The notes beneath the pieces were generated by a model that saw nothing but the letters and a program-made list of their open reading frames with translations, did no database searches and was not told where the DNA came from. A stretch of DNA of 12,832 nt from Syntrophales bacterium (GTDB taxonomy: Bacteria > Desulfobacterota > Syntrophia > Syntrophales > UBA5619). This document shows positions 1-7,518 of the stretch, piece by piece. Position numbers and translations under genes: made by a program. The stretch is from positions 1 through 12,832 of the forward strand of contig JALNYO010000057.1 in the NCBI GenBank assembly GCA_023229765.1, in the 5' to 3' direction. Within the stretch, counting starts at the first letter, position 1. Each line of letters begins with the position of its first letter.

Positions 1-1258
1 TCACCCGCGCCATAAAACGGGCATACACATCGCCTCCTGTTTTTGCGAATGTCTCGGCAGCGTAGAGACTATCGTAAGCAGCATAGGGATAATCGCGCCG
101 CGCATCGCTTGTGAGGCCGAGCGCCTTTGCGGCAATTCCGACGACGCCATGCTCTCTGGCAATCTCCAGCGGCAGCGTGCCGGTCGTTTCCAGGCGATTG
201 AGCAGCGAGGCGCTGTTTTGGGCAACCGCCATTATTTCGGAGAAATCCTTCCTGATTTTTCCCAGCTCATCAACTAACTGAAGGGACGTTTCCAAGGCAA
301 TATCTTTTGCAACTCCGCCCACGGCGTTTACCCCCCGCAGAAATCTGCTGCCGGTCAGCCGTTCGTTTATTTGCATGATCATCTCCCGCAGGCGCGAGCC
401 CTGCGAGCCGCCGAAACTAAAACCGGCGTCGAGCATGATTGCGCCGAGATCGCCCAGATGGTTGGCCAGCCTTTCCAATTCTGCATAGATTACGCGTAAA
501 TGCCGCGCCCGTTCCGAAACCGCAACATCGGCCAGTTCTTCCAGCGCCTGGCAAAAGGCCAGAGAGTGGCTAAAGGAGCTGTCGCCGGAAATTTTTTCCG
601 AGAGGCGGATTTTGTCTTTTAGAGGCAGTTCTTCAAAGAGTTTTTCGCTGCCCTTGTGGGTGTAGCCGAGGCGGGGTTCGAGCAGGACGATCTCCTCGCC
701 GGCAACACTGAAGCGGAAATGGCCCGGTTCGATGATGCCGGCATGGATGGGGCCTACCGGTATTTCGTAGATTCCTTCGCCCGCTACCTGTTGAAACGGA
801 TAGACGCCATGCGCCGTTTCCGGCCGGGTCTGCCAGTTAAAATCCTTGCGCAGCGGAAAAATGTTCGCAGGCCAGTTCTCATGCAGAATCAGCGGCAGCG
901 GATGGGGATGTCCGACCGGCCGCAAGCCAAAAAAGGTCTGAATCAGCCTTTCATACTCCCATGTTTCATGAATTGCCGGGGCAAGTGAGGGAAATTCTTC
1001 CGTGTCGGCAAGGCAGATATAGGGGGCGACAAAACGGTTTTCTCCAGGAACTCCGAAGACATACCATATTTTGAAGGCGCCCTGTTCCTTTCTTTCGTCG
1101 GTCGCGGCAATGAGCAGCAACGGCAGCCGTTTATCCTGATGGAAATAAAGCGCGACTTTTTTTATTTCGGAGGGGCTGACGGCAAAAACCGTCAGACGTC
1201 CATGACGTTCGGTTTGATACCCTGCGGGAATAATAATGTCATTAGTTTGTGATTTCAT
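1..1258 (-). CDS. Hydrogenase-4/complex I-like large subunit (HyfG/HycE fold, NuoC-NuoD fusion), partial, lacking the first NiFe CxxC
   Basis: The ATG lies at 1258-1256 and overlaps the HyfF stop as ATGA. The frame stays open through 419 codons and runs off the left edge, so the 3' end is missing. Residues 1-145 resemble the 30-kDa (NuoC) domain, including a GLRPVGHPHPLPL stretch and PLRKDF at 135-140. From about residue 160 the 49-kDa/NiFe large-subunit fold begins, with GPIHAGIIEPGHFRF at 169-183 and LGYTHKGSEKL at 197-207. In NiFe enzymes such as E. coli HycE the next block is RVCGICGFAHS; here it reads KISGDSSFSHS (222-232), so both nickel-ligating cysteines are serines (S224, S227). The protein is therefore unlikely to be a hydrogenase. 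The second CxxC motif near the C-terminus cannot be seen. By family it would pair with the small subunit at 6337-6867 to form the cytoplasmic connector of the complex. Family assignment is strong; the reaction is unknown. Confidence 0.9.
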   Translation of the reverse strand, partial: MKSQTNDIIIPAGYQTERHGRLTVFAVSPSEIKKVALYFHQDKRLPLLLIAATDERKEQGAFKIWYVFGVPGENRFVAPYICLADTEEFPSLAPAIHETWEYERLIQTFFGLRPVGHPHPLPLILHENWPANIFPLRKDFNWQTRPETAHGVYPFQQVAGEGIYEIPVGPIHAGIIEPGHFRFSVAGEEIVLLEPRLGYTHKGSEKLFEELPLKDKIRLSEKISGDSSFSHSLAFCQALEELADVAVSERARHLRVIYAELERLANHLGDLGAIMLDAGFSFGGSQGSRLREMIMQINERLTGSRFLRGVNAVGGVAKDIALETSLQLVDELGKIRKDFSEIMAVAQNSASLLNRLETTGTLPLEIAREHGVVGIAAKALGLTSDARRDYPYAAYDSLYAAETFAKTGGDVYARFMARV

Positions 1259-2703
1259 AACGAATATTTCCCTACGGCCTGCGTTATCAGTTCAGAAAGA
1301 AACGGCGGCAGATAAAAACTAAGCGCCAGAGCCGCGGCTAAAAGCAGCAAGGGCGGAGCAATGAGCAGGCGATTGATTTCCCCAACCGACATCTCTGAAG
1401 GCTTTTCGCCGAACATCATTGCGATAACCTGCCTGAAAAAACCAATGAAAACCAGCGCGAAGGCGAAAAGGGCGATTAGCCCGGCGAAGAGATTCGTCCC
1501 GATGGCAGCGGAAAGGACATACACCTTTGTAAAGAAGATTCCAAACGGCGGCGTGCCGGTAACGGCAAAAAATCCGGCCAGAAATAAACCCGCAGATACC
1601 GGCAGGGCGGAAATTACCCCTCGGATATTGGCGATTTTGGTGGAGCTGTATTTCAGGAAAATGTTTCCGGCTAAAAAAAACAGGGCCGGTTTCACCAGGG
1701 CGTGATAGATCATGTGGAGAATTGCGGCAAAAACCCCGATTCCTCCCACGCCGAAACCGAGCGCCACAATTCCCATGTTTTCGATACTCGAATATGCCAG
1801 CAGCCTTTTATAATTTTGCTGGGTCAGCATAATCAGGGCGGCGATGATGATAGAAACGAGGCCGAACACGACAAGCAGCCCCTCGGAAAAGGCCTGTCCG
1901 GCAACCGCGTCAGTAAGCATTTTGAAGCGCAGGACGGCAAAGAGGGCGATATTCAGAAGCACGCCCGAGAGGAGGGCGCTGATCGGCGCCGGCGCCTTGC
2001 TGTGGGCGTCGGGAAGCCAGGTGTGCATCGGCGCGAAGCCGACCTTGGTGCCATAACCGATCAGAACAAAAATAAAGGCAATTTTGGCGATAAGCGGATT
2101 AAGATTAGTCGCGTTTGCTTTTAAAATGTCCCAACTTATCAGGCCATTTCCACCAGTTGAGTGTACCGAAGTAAAATATAGAAGCGTTCCGAAAAATCCC
2201 AGAAGCAGGCCGGTGGAATTGATGATCAAATATTTCCAGGCGGCTTCGAGGGCGGTCGGCTTGTCATAGAAGCTGATCAGAAAGACGGTGGAGAGCGTCG
2301 TCGATTCAATTGCGATCCACATCAGAATAGGATTTTTGACCATGACCGCAAAAAACATCGCCAACAGAAAAAGGTTGAACAGGATGAAATATTGCCTGAC
2401 GCGGTGAAACCCGATGATCCCCTTGGTCATCTCCGCGCGGAGGTAAAATATGGAATAGAACGCCGCGGCCAAACCGACCGCTCCGATCAAGAGGGCAATG
2501 ATCGCCCCCAGCGAATCTACGGAAAAAAACAGGGCGAAAGCGGCGGGCTGTTGGACGGAGACGTCAAGCGCCAGACTGATGGCCGCAATAAAAGCGACTG
2601 CGGAAGCGCCGAGGGAGACGCACTCGATCGCCCGGAGACTCTTGAGAAGCAGGCACGCCAGGGCGGCGAGCGACAAAATCGATATGATGATAATAGGTTC
2701 CAT
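1255..2703 (-). CDS. hyfF: HyfF-like antiporter-type membrane subunit (NuoN/NuoM family)
   Basis: A 482-residue, very hydrophobic protein with about 14 predicted transmembrane helices, the normal size for HyfF. It belongs to the Mrp-antiporter/NuoL-M-N proton-translocating family. The ion-path residues are in place: Glu133 (WIAIEST) in the TM5-like helix, Lys220 (GYGTKVGFAP), the broken-helix segment HTWLPDAHSKAPAP (227-240), the LLAYSSIENMG motif (301-311) and Lys338 (HALVKPALFF). The gene starts 3 nt after the HyfE stop and its own TGA overlaps the ATG of the large subunit by 4 nt, so translation of the two is probably coupled. In the complex it would form one of two antiporter-like channels. 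No frameshift or missing key residue was seen. Confidence 0.93.
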   Translation of the reverse strand: MEPIIIISILSLAALACLLLKSLRAIECVSLGASAVAFIAAISLALDVSVQQPAAFALFFSVDSLGAIIALLIGAVGLAAAFYSIFYLRAEMTKGIIGFHRVRQYFILFNLFLLAMFFAVMVKNPILMWIAIESTTLSTVFLISFYDKPTALEAAWKYLIINSTGLLLGFFGTLLYFTSVHSTGGNGLISWDILKANATNLNPLIAKIAFIFVLIGYGTKVGFAPMHTWLPDAHSKAPAPISALLSGVLLNIALFAVLRFKMLTDAVAGQAFSEGLLVVFGLVSIIIAALIMLTQQNYKRLLAYSSIENMGIVALGFGVGGIGVFAAILHMIYHALVKPALFFLAGNIFLKYSSTKIANIRGVISALPVSAGLFLAGFFAVTGTPPFGIFFTKVYVLSAAIGTNLFAGLIALFAFALVFIGFFRQVIAMMFGEKPSEMSVGEINRLLIAPPLLLLAAALALSFYLPPFLSELITQAVGKYSL

Positions 2704-2706
2704 TGA

Positions 2707-3354
2707 CTATTCTTTCAAACTCTTCATTCCCGCCGTTTCCAGCGTTCCAAAATGACGGTAAATCATCGAGGAAAAAACGGCGGTAATAATCAGCCAGACC
2801 AGGATATTGAACATGATGCCAAGTTGCAGCACGGGCGATTGTTCGAGCCCGGCGAATAAACCAAATTCCACGATGGCGTTTTCCAGCGAAAGCACACCGA
2901 TGATCTGCGATAATATCCCCTTGCGGTTGATCATCAATAAAAGCGAGATCATGATCCCGGCGATGCTGAGCGACAGCAGGGCGCTGTTTCCAGGGACAAT
3001 TGTCGTCAGCGGTGCAAACAGCCGGCTGTGCGCGAAGGTGCTCAGCGCCGCGACCACAATCAAGGTCAGCGGCAAATTCAGGTAAGCAGAAGAGGACAAG
3101 CCCGTTTCGTACTTTTTAATAAAGCCGGTAAAAAATCGGAGCGCCAGAAAAACCTTGATGGCCGCAACGAGGATAACGATAAAGAGCATCGCCAGGGATT
3201 TTGTTTCTAAAAACGAGCGGAACAGCAGCAGCACGATTGCCGACGACTGAATGCCGTAAACGGTGACGATGATAATGTTTCTCTTGACGATATGCGAGAA
3301 GATAATCGTCAGAAAAATCGTTACTGCCAGAAAGTGTGGGGATAACAGTTCCAT
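2707..3354 (-). CDS. hyfE: HyfE-like membrane subunit (NuoK-related)
   Basis: A 215-residue integral membrane protein with about six to seven hydrophobic helices and the usual HyfE length. The C-terminal part has the NuoK-like motif GVLSLENAIVEFG (153-165), with Glu158 in the position of the conserved membrane glutamate of NuoK. Lys67 and Glu83 are further charged residues near membrane segments. In hydrogenase-4 type complexes HyfE contributes the central charged axis between the antiporter-like subunits and the HyfC/NuoH subunit. It sits 1 nt after the HyfC stop and 3 nt before HyfF, inside the operon. Family assignment is good. The subunit is poorly conserved in general, so motif support is thinner than for HyfB or HyfF. 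Confidence 0.88.
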   Translation of the reverse strand: MELLSPHFLAVTIFLTIIFSHIVKRNIIIVTVYGIQSSAIVLLLFRSFLETKSLAMLFIVILVAAIKVFLALRFFTGFIKKYETGLSSSAYLNLPLTLIVVAALSTFAHSRLFAPLTTIVPGNSALLSLSIAGIMISLLLMINRKGILSQIIGVLSLENAIVEFGLFAGLEQSPVLQLGIMFNILVWLIITAVFSSMIYRHFGTLETAGMKSLKE

Positions 3355-3355
3355 T

Positions 3356-4282
3356 TTATTTAATTAACCCGATTGCGACAATATTAAGTATGAAAGAGAC
3401 GATAAGCAGGTCCGGCAGGCGGAAGAAGCGGAACTTGGCGATGCCGGACTCGATAAAGGCAATTGCAAAACAGAATGCCGATAGTTTGAGAGTGAAAACG
3501 GCGACGGCAACGGCCAGAGCGCCCAAAGAAAACTCGTGCATCAGCCCCCAGGGAGAAAATAAATTAGCGCCCAGCGTCATGAAAATAAACAATTTGTTGG
3601 CTGCGGCCCACTCCATCAGCGCCAACCGCCTGCCGGAATATTCCAAAATCATCGCTTCATGAATCATCGTCAGTTCGAGGTGGGTTGCCGGGTTGTCAAA
3701 GGGATACCGTCCGCTTTCGGCCAGCAATACAATAAAATATCCCAGGCCGGCCAGAATGATCGGCTGCAGGGAAGTGATATTGGCGACAAGTACGGAATCG
3801 GCAATTGTAAAGAGGTTTGTGCTGCCGCTCACCAAGGCGAGAATAAAAAACGAAAAGATCAACCCCCCTTCCGCGAGCGCCGAAACGGTCATTTCGCGGC
3901 TGGCGGCGAATCCGCCGAACGCGCTGCCGGTATCGAGCCCGGCCAGAGCCAGGAAAAACGTCCCAATTGCAAGCAGATATACGACTGTAAGCAAATCTCC
4001 AAGGGGGGCGGTAAAGGTATTCATGTTGAATATCGGGATAAAGGCGCCGACAATGAGCGTGACTGCGAAGATGATATAGGGCGCGATGCGGAAAATCCAG
4101 GAGGCGTCTTGGCTGATCACCTCATCCTTGTGAAAAAGCTTCCATAAGTCCCGGTACGGCTGAAGCACGCCCGCCCCCTGGCGATTTTGCATTTTCGCCT
4201 TGATTTTCCTGATGACGCCGATTACGAGCGGCGACAGCAGCGGAACAAACAGAGGTTGCAGTATGTCAAAAATTATATTCAT
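3356..4282 (-). CDS. hyfC: HyfC/HycD-like membrane subunit (NuoH family)
   Basis: A 308-residue membrane protein with about eight helices, the usual length for HyfC/HycD. NuoH-family signatures are clear: a loop with RQGAGVLQPYRDLWKLFHK (34-52), ASREM (127-131), the acidic loop beginning AESGRYPFDNPATHLE (188-203) and continuing to MIHEAM (206-211), and AKFRFFRLPDLL (282-293). In complex I and group 4 hydrogenases this subunit anchors the soluble module, and its acidic loops couple that module to ion movement. All these loops are intact although the soluble partners have lost their metal ligands. The gene starts 3 nt after the HyfB stop and ends 1 nt before HyfE. Confidence 0.94.
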   Translation of the reverse strand: MNIIFDILQPLFVPLLSPLVIGVIRKIKAKMQNRQGAGVLQPYRDLWKLFHKDEVISQDASWIFRIAPYIIFAVTLIVGAFIPIFNMNTFTAPLGDLLTVVYLLAIGTFFLALAGLDTGSAFGGFAASREMTVSALAEGGLIFSFFILALVSGSTNLFTIADSVLVANITSLQPIILAGLGYFIVLLAESGRYPFDNPATHLELTMIHEAMILEYSGRRLALMEWAAANKLFIFMTLGANLFSPWGLMHEFSLGALAVAVAVFTLKLSAFCFAIAFIESGIAKFRFFRLPDLLIVSFILNIVAIGLIK

Positions 4283-4285
4283 AGT

Positions 4286-6334
4286 TCAAAGTGAAAAAAA
4301 TAAAACGCCGAGCAGCGCGATTAATATGTAGAGGATATACATGTTGATCAAGCCGCTCTGCACCTTTTTGGCGTAGAGCGAAAATTTGAGGACAAAAACC
4401 TGCGCCGGTTCATAGAGATATTTCTCGTAGATGTCATTCATGCCCAGCCTGATCATCCTCGACTTCGGCAGATAGCGCGACTCCCCATCCCGATATTCAA
4501 CCGCCTTTTGCATGGTCGGCTTCAATATTCCCTTAAAAATAATGATGATGGAACGGGCAAAACCGGTGGAGGTAATTTCCATGCGGGGCGTCAGATCCGT
4601 GCCGCAATCCCAGGTGGGGCCGGTCTTGATTGTCTGTCGCCGACTTATAAGGTGGTTGACCGCAAAGACTACGGCGAAAAGCGCCAGCAGCAAGGCAAGA
4701 AATATTGCCGGCGCAAAGACGGACGAAAAGTCGCCGGCCGTGATCCATCCCCCTTCCGTGTGCAAAAACGGGGCAGGAAGATTTTGGAAGATCGTAAGCT
4801 CGCCTCCAACGGCCTGAAGCGCTTGAGAAACATAGCCGGAACCAACCCCGAATAAAAGCGTCAGCGCTCCCAGCGACCACATCCCGGCAAGCATAAAGGG
4901 AGAGGATTCTCCGGCATGCTTCGCCTCGTCGCTGCGGGGACGGGCGAGAAAGATTGCGCCAAAGGCCTTGACGAAACAGGCAAGCGCAAGTCCGCCGGTA
5001 AAGGCAAGCGCGCCCGCGGCTACAACAAATATCCAGATTACCTGAGAATTCGGCGTCGCGATTCCCTGAAAGAGCGATTGGAAGGTGAGCCATTCGCTGA
5101 AAAAACCGTTGAAGGGCGGCAGCGCCGTGATGGCCATGGAACCGATCAAAAAAAGAAGCGCGGTCTGCGGCATGGATTTGATAAGGCCACCATATTCCTC
5201 CATGTTTCGGGTGTGCGTTTGATTAATCACCGAACCGGCACTGAGAAAGAGGAGCGACTTGAAGGTCGCGTGGTTTAGCGTATGGAAAAGGGAAGCGACC
5301 AAACCGAGCAGCGCGAGCGCCGGCAACTGGAGGGAAAGAAAGGTGAGGGCGCTTCCGAGACCGAGCAGGATGATCCCGATATTTTCAATGCTGTGGTAGG
5401 CCAGAAGCTTTTTGATGTCGTGCTCGGTCAAGGCGTACAGAACGCCCAGCAGCGACGAAACCGCGCCGGTGATGAGCACAACCATCCCCCACCACAAAGG
5501 AAAAGGCTGAAGAAGATCGAGAAAAACCCTGATCATCATATATATCCCGGTTTTGATCATCACGCCGGACATCAGCCCCGAGACGTGCGAAGGGGCCGCC
5601 GGGTGCGCGCCGGGGAGCCAGATATGCAGCGGGATAATGCCGGCCTTTGTGCCGAAACCGATGAGCGACAAGACGAAGACGGCGTTTTTGACGGCGCCGG
5701 GAATCGTTCCCGCCCCATTTCTGATCAGCGAAAATTCAAAAGACCCGGTAAATTTGTAAAGCAGCAGGAAGGCCGCGATGATAAAGGCGGTGCCGACATG
5801 CGTCATGACAAGGTAAAGAAAACCTGCCCGGATATTTTCCGGTTCGTGGCGATCATAGATGACGAGGAAAAAGGACGCGACCGACATGAGCTCCCAGGCG
5901 AGCAGGAAAAAAAGTCCGTTAGTCGCGGTAACCACGAGCAGCATCCCGGCGATAAAGAGATTGTAAAAAAATCCCAGCGACCCGAGGCTGTATTTGCGGT
6001 AGTAGTGCTTGACGTAGTCAATGCCGTAGAGCGAGCAGAAGAGGGCGATCAGGCAGATCACAAAAATAAAAAAGGCGGCCAGCTTGTCGATCAGAAAGGA
6101 AAACTGCAGCAGCGAAAAGGGGAAGGCGCCGATGGTAAACAAGAGCGGCCGGGCGTTAAAAAGCGACCCCAATCCGAAGAAGACTCCCCAAAGCGACCCG
6201 ACTATCGCGAAAAAGCTGCTCCAGTAGTTGGCCGACTCGTCATTATTTTTCAGCAGAGCCGAGCCGAGAGCCCCCAGCAGAAATAACAGCAGCAAAACGG
6301 TAAAGCCGTTCGGCGATATGATAAATTCGTTCAT
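4286..6334 (-). CDS. hyfB: HyfB-like large antiporter-type membrane subunit (NuoL family)
   Basis: A 682-residue membrane protein, close to the length typical of HyfB. The core carries the NuoL/Mrp-antiporter motifs: Glu148 (LAWELMS), Lys230 (GFGTKAGIIPLH), the segment WLPGAHPAAPSHVSGLMSG (239-257), Lys261, LLAYHSIENIG (310-320), and His354 with Lys359 (NHATFKSLLF). The C-terminal extension has the HyfB/HycC signature TWDCGTDLTPRME followed by TSTGFARSI, a hydrophilic stretch, and a final transmembrane helix. The start lies 2 nt after the small-subunit stop, so it is the second gene of the operon. By family it is the distal proton or sodium channel. Long open frames on the opposite strand (for example 5282-6286) are highly charged shadows of this GC-rich gene. 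Confidence 0.95.
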   Translation of the reverse strand: MNEFIISPNGFTVLLLLFLLGALGSALLKNNDESANYWSSFFAIVGSLWGVFFGLGSLFNARPLLFTIGAFPFSLLQFSFLIDKLAAFFIFVICLIALFCSLYGIDYVKHYYRKYSLGSLGFFYNLFIAGMLLVVTATNGLFFLLAWELMSVASFFLVIYDRHEPENIRAGFLYLVMTHVGTAFIIAAFLLLYKFTGSFEFSLIRNGAGTIPGAVKNAVFVLSLIGFGTKAGIIPLHIWLPGAHPAAPSHVSGLMSGVMIKTGIYMMIRVFLDLLQPFPLWWGMVVLITGAVSSLLGVLYALTEHDIKKLLAYHSIENIGIILLGLGSALTFLSLQLPALALLGLVASLFHTLNHATFKSLLFLSAGSVINQTHTRNMEEYGGLIKSMPQTALLFLIGSMAITALPPFNGFFSEWLTFQSLFQGIATPNSQVIWIFVVAAGALAFTGGLALACFVKAFGAIFLARPRSDEAKHAGESSPFMLAGMWSLGALTLLFGVGSGYVSQALQAVGGELTIFQNLPAPFLHTEGGWITAGDFSSVFAPAIFLALLLALFAVVFAVNHLISRRQTIKTGPTWDCGTDLTPRMEITSTGFARSIIIIFKGILKPTMQKAVEYRDGESRYLPKSRMIRLGMNDIYEKYLYEPAQVFVLKFSLYAKKVQSGLINMYILYILIALLGVLFFSL

Positions 6335-6336
6335 GA

Positions 6337-6867
6337 TCAGTTTGCCGCAGAGACTCTGTCCAATATTTTAACCAAATGACAGAGAATGGTTTTTGGGGAG
6401 GGCGGATCGCCCGGAATCTCGTAATCAACCGGGATGACGTTTTTAACCGCGTCCAGTACCGCGTAACTGCCCCGATAGATGCCGCCGTCAATGGCGTCAT
6501 CGCCGAGCGCCACAACTATCTTGGGATCAGGCGTCGCGGCATACGCCCGCCTTACCGCCTCTGCCATGTTCCTGGTAACCGGCCCGGTAACGATCAGCAT
6601 GTCAGCGTGGCGGGGCGAAGCGACAAAATGGATCCCGAACCGTTCAACATCGTAAAAAGGATTGGACAAAGCGACCAGTTCCTGCTCGGCGGCATTGTCG
6701 GAACCTGCGTCCACCTGTCTGATTGCCAGCGACCCCCGGAACAGGCGCTTCACATTTTCTTCAATCTTTCTACCGACTTCAGTAATCTCCGCCTGTTCGC
6801 AATCTGCGTGATTCAGCGAGACGATGTTATTAGGAGTGGCTATTATTTTTTTAACAAGCTTAAACAT
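6337..6867 (-). CDS. Complex I/hydrogenase-like small subunit (NuoB/HycG fold) with all four Fe-S cysteines replaced
   Basis: A 176-residue homologue of the NuoB/HycG/HyfI small subunit, which normally holds the [4Fe-4S] cluster (N2) next to the active or quinone site. The conserved frame is easy to recognise: SLAIRQVDAGS (46-56), FVASPRHADMLIVTGPVTRNM (81-101), VVALGDDAIDGGIYRGSYAV (118-137) and VIPVDYEIPGDPP (144-156). Family members read GSCNGCE, GDCA and GCPP at three of these places. Here they are GSDNAAE, GDDA and GDPP, so the four ligands become D57, A60, D124 and D154. I checked these codons on the nucleotide sequence. The only cysteines are C23 and C163, neither at a ligand position. 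The gene opens the operon; an AAGGAG lies 15 nt before the ATG, longer than usual. The fold call is strong. An electron-transfer role looks excluded unless another subunit supplies it. Confidence 0.92.
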   Translation of the reverse strand: MFKLVKKIIATPNNIVSLNHADCEQAEITEVGRKIEENVKRLFRGSLAIRQVDAGSDNAAEQELVALSNPFYDVERFGIHFVASPRHADMLIVTGPVTRNMAEAVRRAYAATPDPKIVVALGDDAIDGGIYRGSYAVLDAVKNVIPVDYEIPGDPPSPKTILCHLVKILDRVSAAN

Positions 6868-6960
6868 AATTGGGGGCTTCTACTCCTTCATCATTGTCAT
6901 GTCAATGCTAAAAACAGCGATTTTTGGCACCCCTCCTCGCAATGACAGGGAGGGAAGATT
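6868..6960. repeat. Palindrome-rich leader upstream of the hyf-like operon
   Basis: Three nested inverted repeats lie in 93 bp. CATTG/CAATG has arms at 6892-6896 and 6903-6907. GCTAAAAA/TTTTTGGC has arms at 6907-6914 and 6921-6928 with a 6-nt loop. CCCTCC/GGAGGG has arms at 6931-6936 and 6949-6954. On the minus strand the block includes TGTCATTGCGAGGAGGGG, which resembles dispersed intergenic repeats common in deltaproteobacterial genomes (from memory, not searched). It could be a regulatory leader, a dispersed repeat, or both. Confidence 0.5.
6877..6905 (-). promoter_or_regulatory. Possible sigma70-type promoter of the hyf-like operon (weak)
   Basis: A consensus TTGACA (6905-6900) is followed after 17 nt by TAGAAG (6882-6877), which matches the -10 consensus at only four of six positions. 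Transcription from it would begin almost at the ATG (6867), giving a nearly leaderless mRNA without the AAGGAG at 6888-6883. That conflict lowers confidence. The CATTG/CAATG palindrome overlaps the -35 box and could be an operator. Confidence 0.22.
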
Positions 6961-7190
6961 CATAGTGTTGGGAATATTTTCATCGCATCGATGCTGAAGT
7001 GATCCGGATTCCATTTGCATTCAGTGATATCAACTTGGTCGCGGCTTCTGGCCACGACCAAAACAATTTCCCGTCCATCGACGTCGCGCCAGTACCAGTC
7101 TGGAATATGCAGGGACCTTGGTAATGAGAAGAAAATGGTATTATGTTTCCGGAATACTAACATCCCGTAAGAGATAATTGCGAAAAGCAT
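6960..7190 (-). pseudogene. Remnant of a DUF4143-type (AAA+) ATPase C-terminal domain
   Basis: A 76-residue open frame whose second half (from about residue 30) reads DWYWRDVDGREIVLVV followed by QVDITECKWNPDHF. This matches my recollection of the PDDEXK-like C-terminal domain of bacterial AAA+ ATPases annotated DUF4143, with the E-x-K pair in TECKW. Full proteins of that kind are around 400 residues with a Walker ATPase domain at the N-terminus. None of that is present, and the frame also stops shortly after the ECKW block (DAMKIFPTL). The first 30 residues do not match the family. It is best read as a decayed fragment rather than a working gene. It might be expressed as a short peptide, but nothing supports that. 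Confidence 0.5.
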
Positions 7191-7251
7191 GTTAAGTATG
7201 ATAGACGAACCATGACACGCTAACAGTAGGTAAAAATGGGAGGTTGAAGAA

Positions 7252-7518
7252 ATGCCGCAGACAGTGGAAGCCTTTTATCATGACGGGATTGTCGAGTTGC
7301 AACAGAAGCCTTCCGGCATCCGGCAAGCCAGAGCGCTTGTAGTTTTTTTGGATACCGAGGAAGCGCCGCAACGTCATGCAGTGGACATGGGCAAGGTAAG
7401 TGCAAAAAAGAGCGCCGTTGACAAGTGGATAGGCGTTATCGAAGGAGCCGAACTGGGAGACTGGAAGGCCGAGCGTAGAGTTGCCATAGAAGGGAAGCCC
7501 AGTGAAAGTTCTTTTTGA
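7252..7518 (+). CDS. Putative antitoxin of a PIN-toxin TA pair
   Basis: An 88-residue protein directly before and overlapping the PIN-domain toxin by 17 nt, the classic type II antitoxin position. A GGGAGG (7238-7243) lies 8 nt before the ATG. Residues 3-34 (QTVEAFYHDGIVEL, then ARALVVFLD) look like a short beta-rich N-terminus reminiscent of DUF104/AF2212-type antitoxins. The C-terminal half is charged and includes KWIGVIEGAELGDWKAERR (58-76), a likely toxin-binding tail. I do not see a clear ribbon-helix-helix or AbrB motif, so the DNA-binding type is open. The antitoxin role is inferred mainly from position and size. Minus-strand frames covering the same bases are shadows. Confidence 0.72.
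   Translation: MPQTVEAFYHDGIVELQQKPSGIRQARALVVFLDTEEAPQRHAVDMGKVSAKKSAVDKWIGVIEGAELGDWKAERRVAIEGKPSESSF

Noticed and set aside
1..225. Closed 74-residue minus-strand frame at the left edge
   Set aside because: It is out of frame with the large subunit, whose frame stays open across the same bases and matches the NuoD/HycE family through DVYARFMARV at the edge.
5282..6286. Long plus-strand frame of 334 codons
   Set aside because: It is antisense to HyfB, very rich in Lys/Arg/Glu/Gln/Gly, lacks any motif, and is explained by GC-rich codon bias of the gene opposite.
6907..6928. Hairpin GCTAAAAA/TTTTTGGC as a terminator
   Set aside because: On neither strand is the stem GC-rich and followed by a T-tract; it is more likely part of the leader or a repeat.
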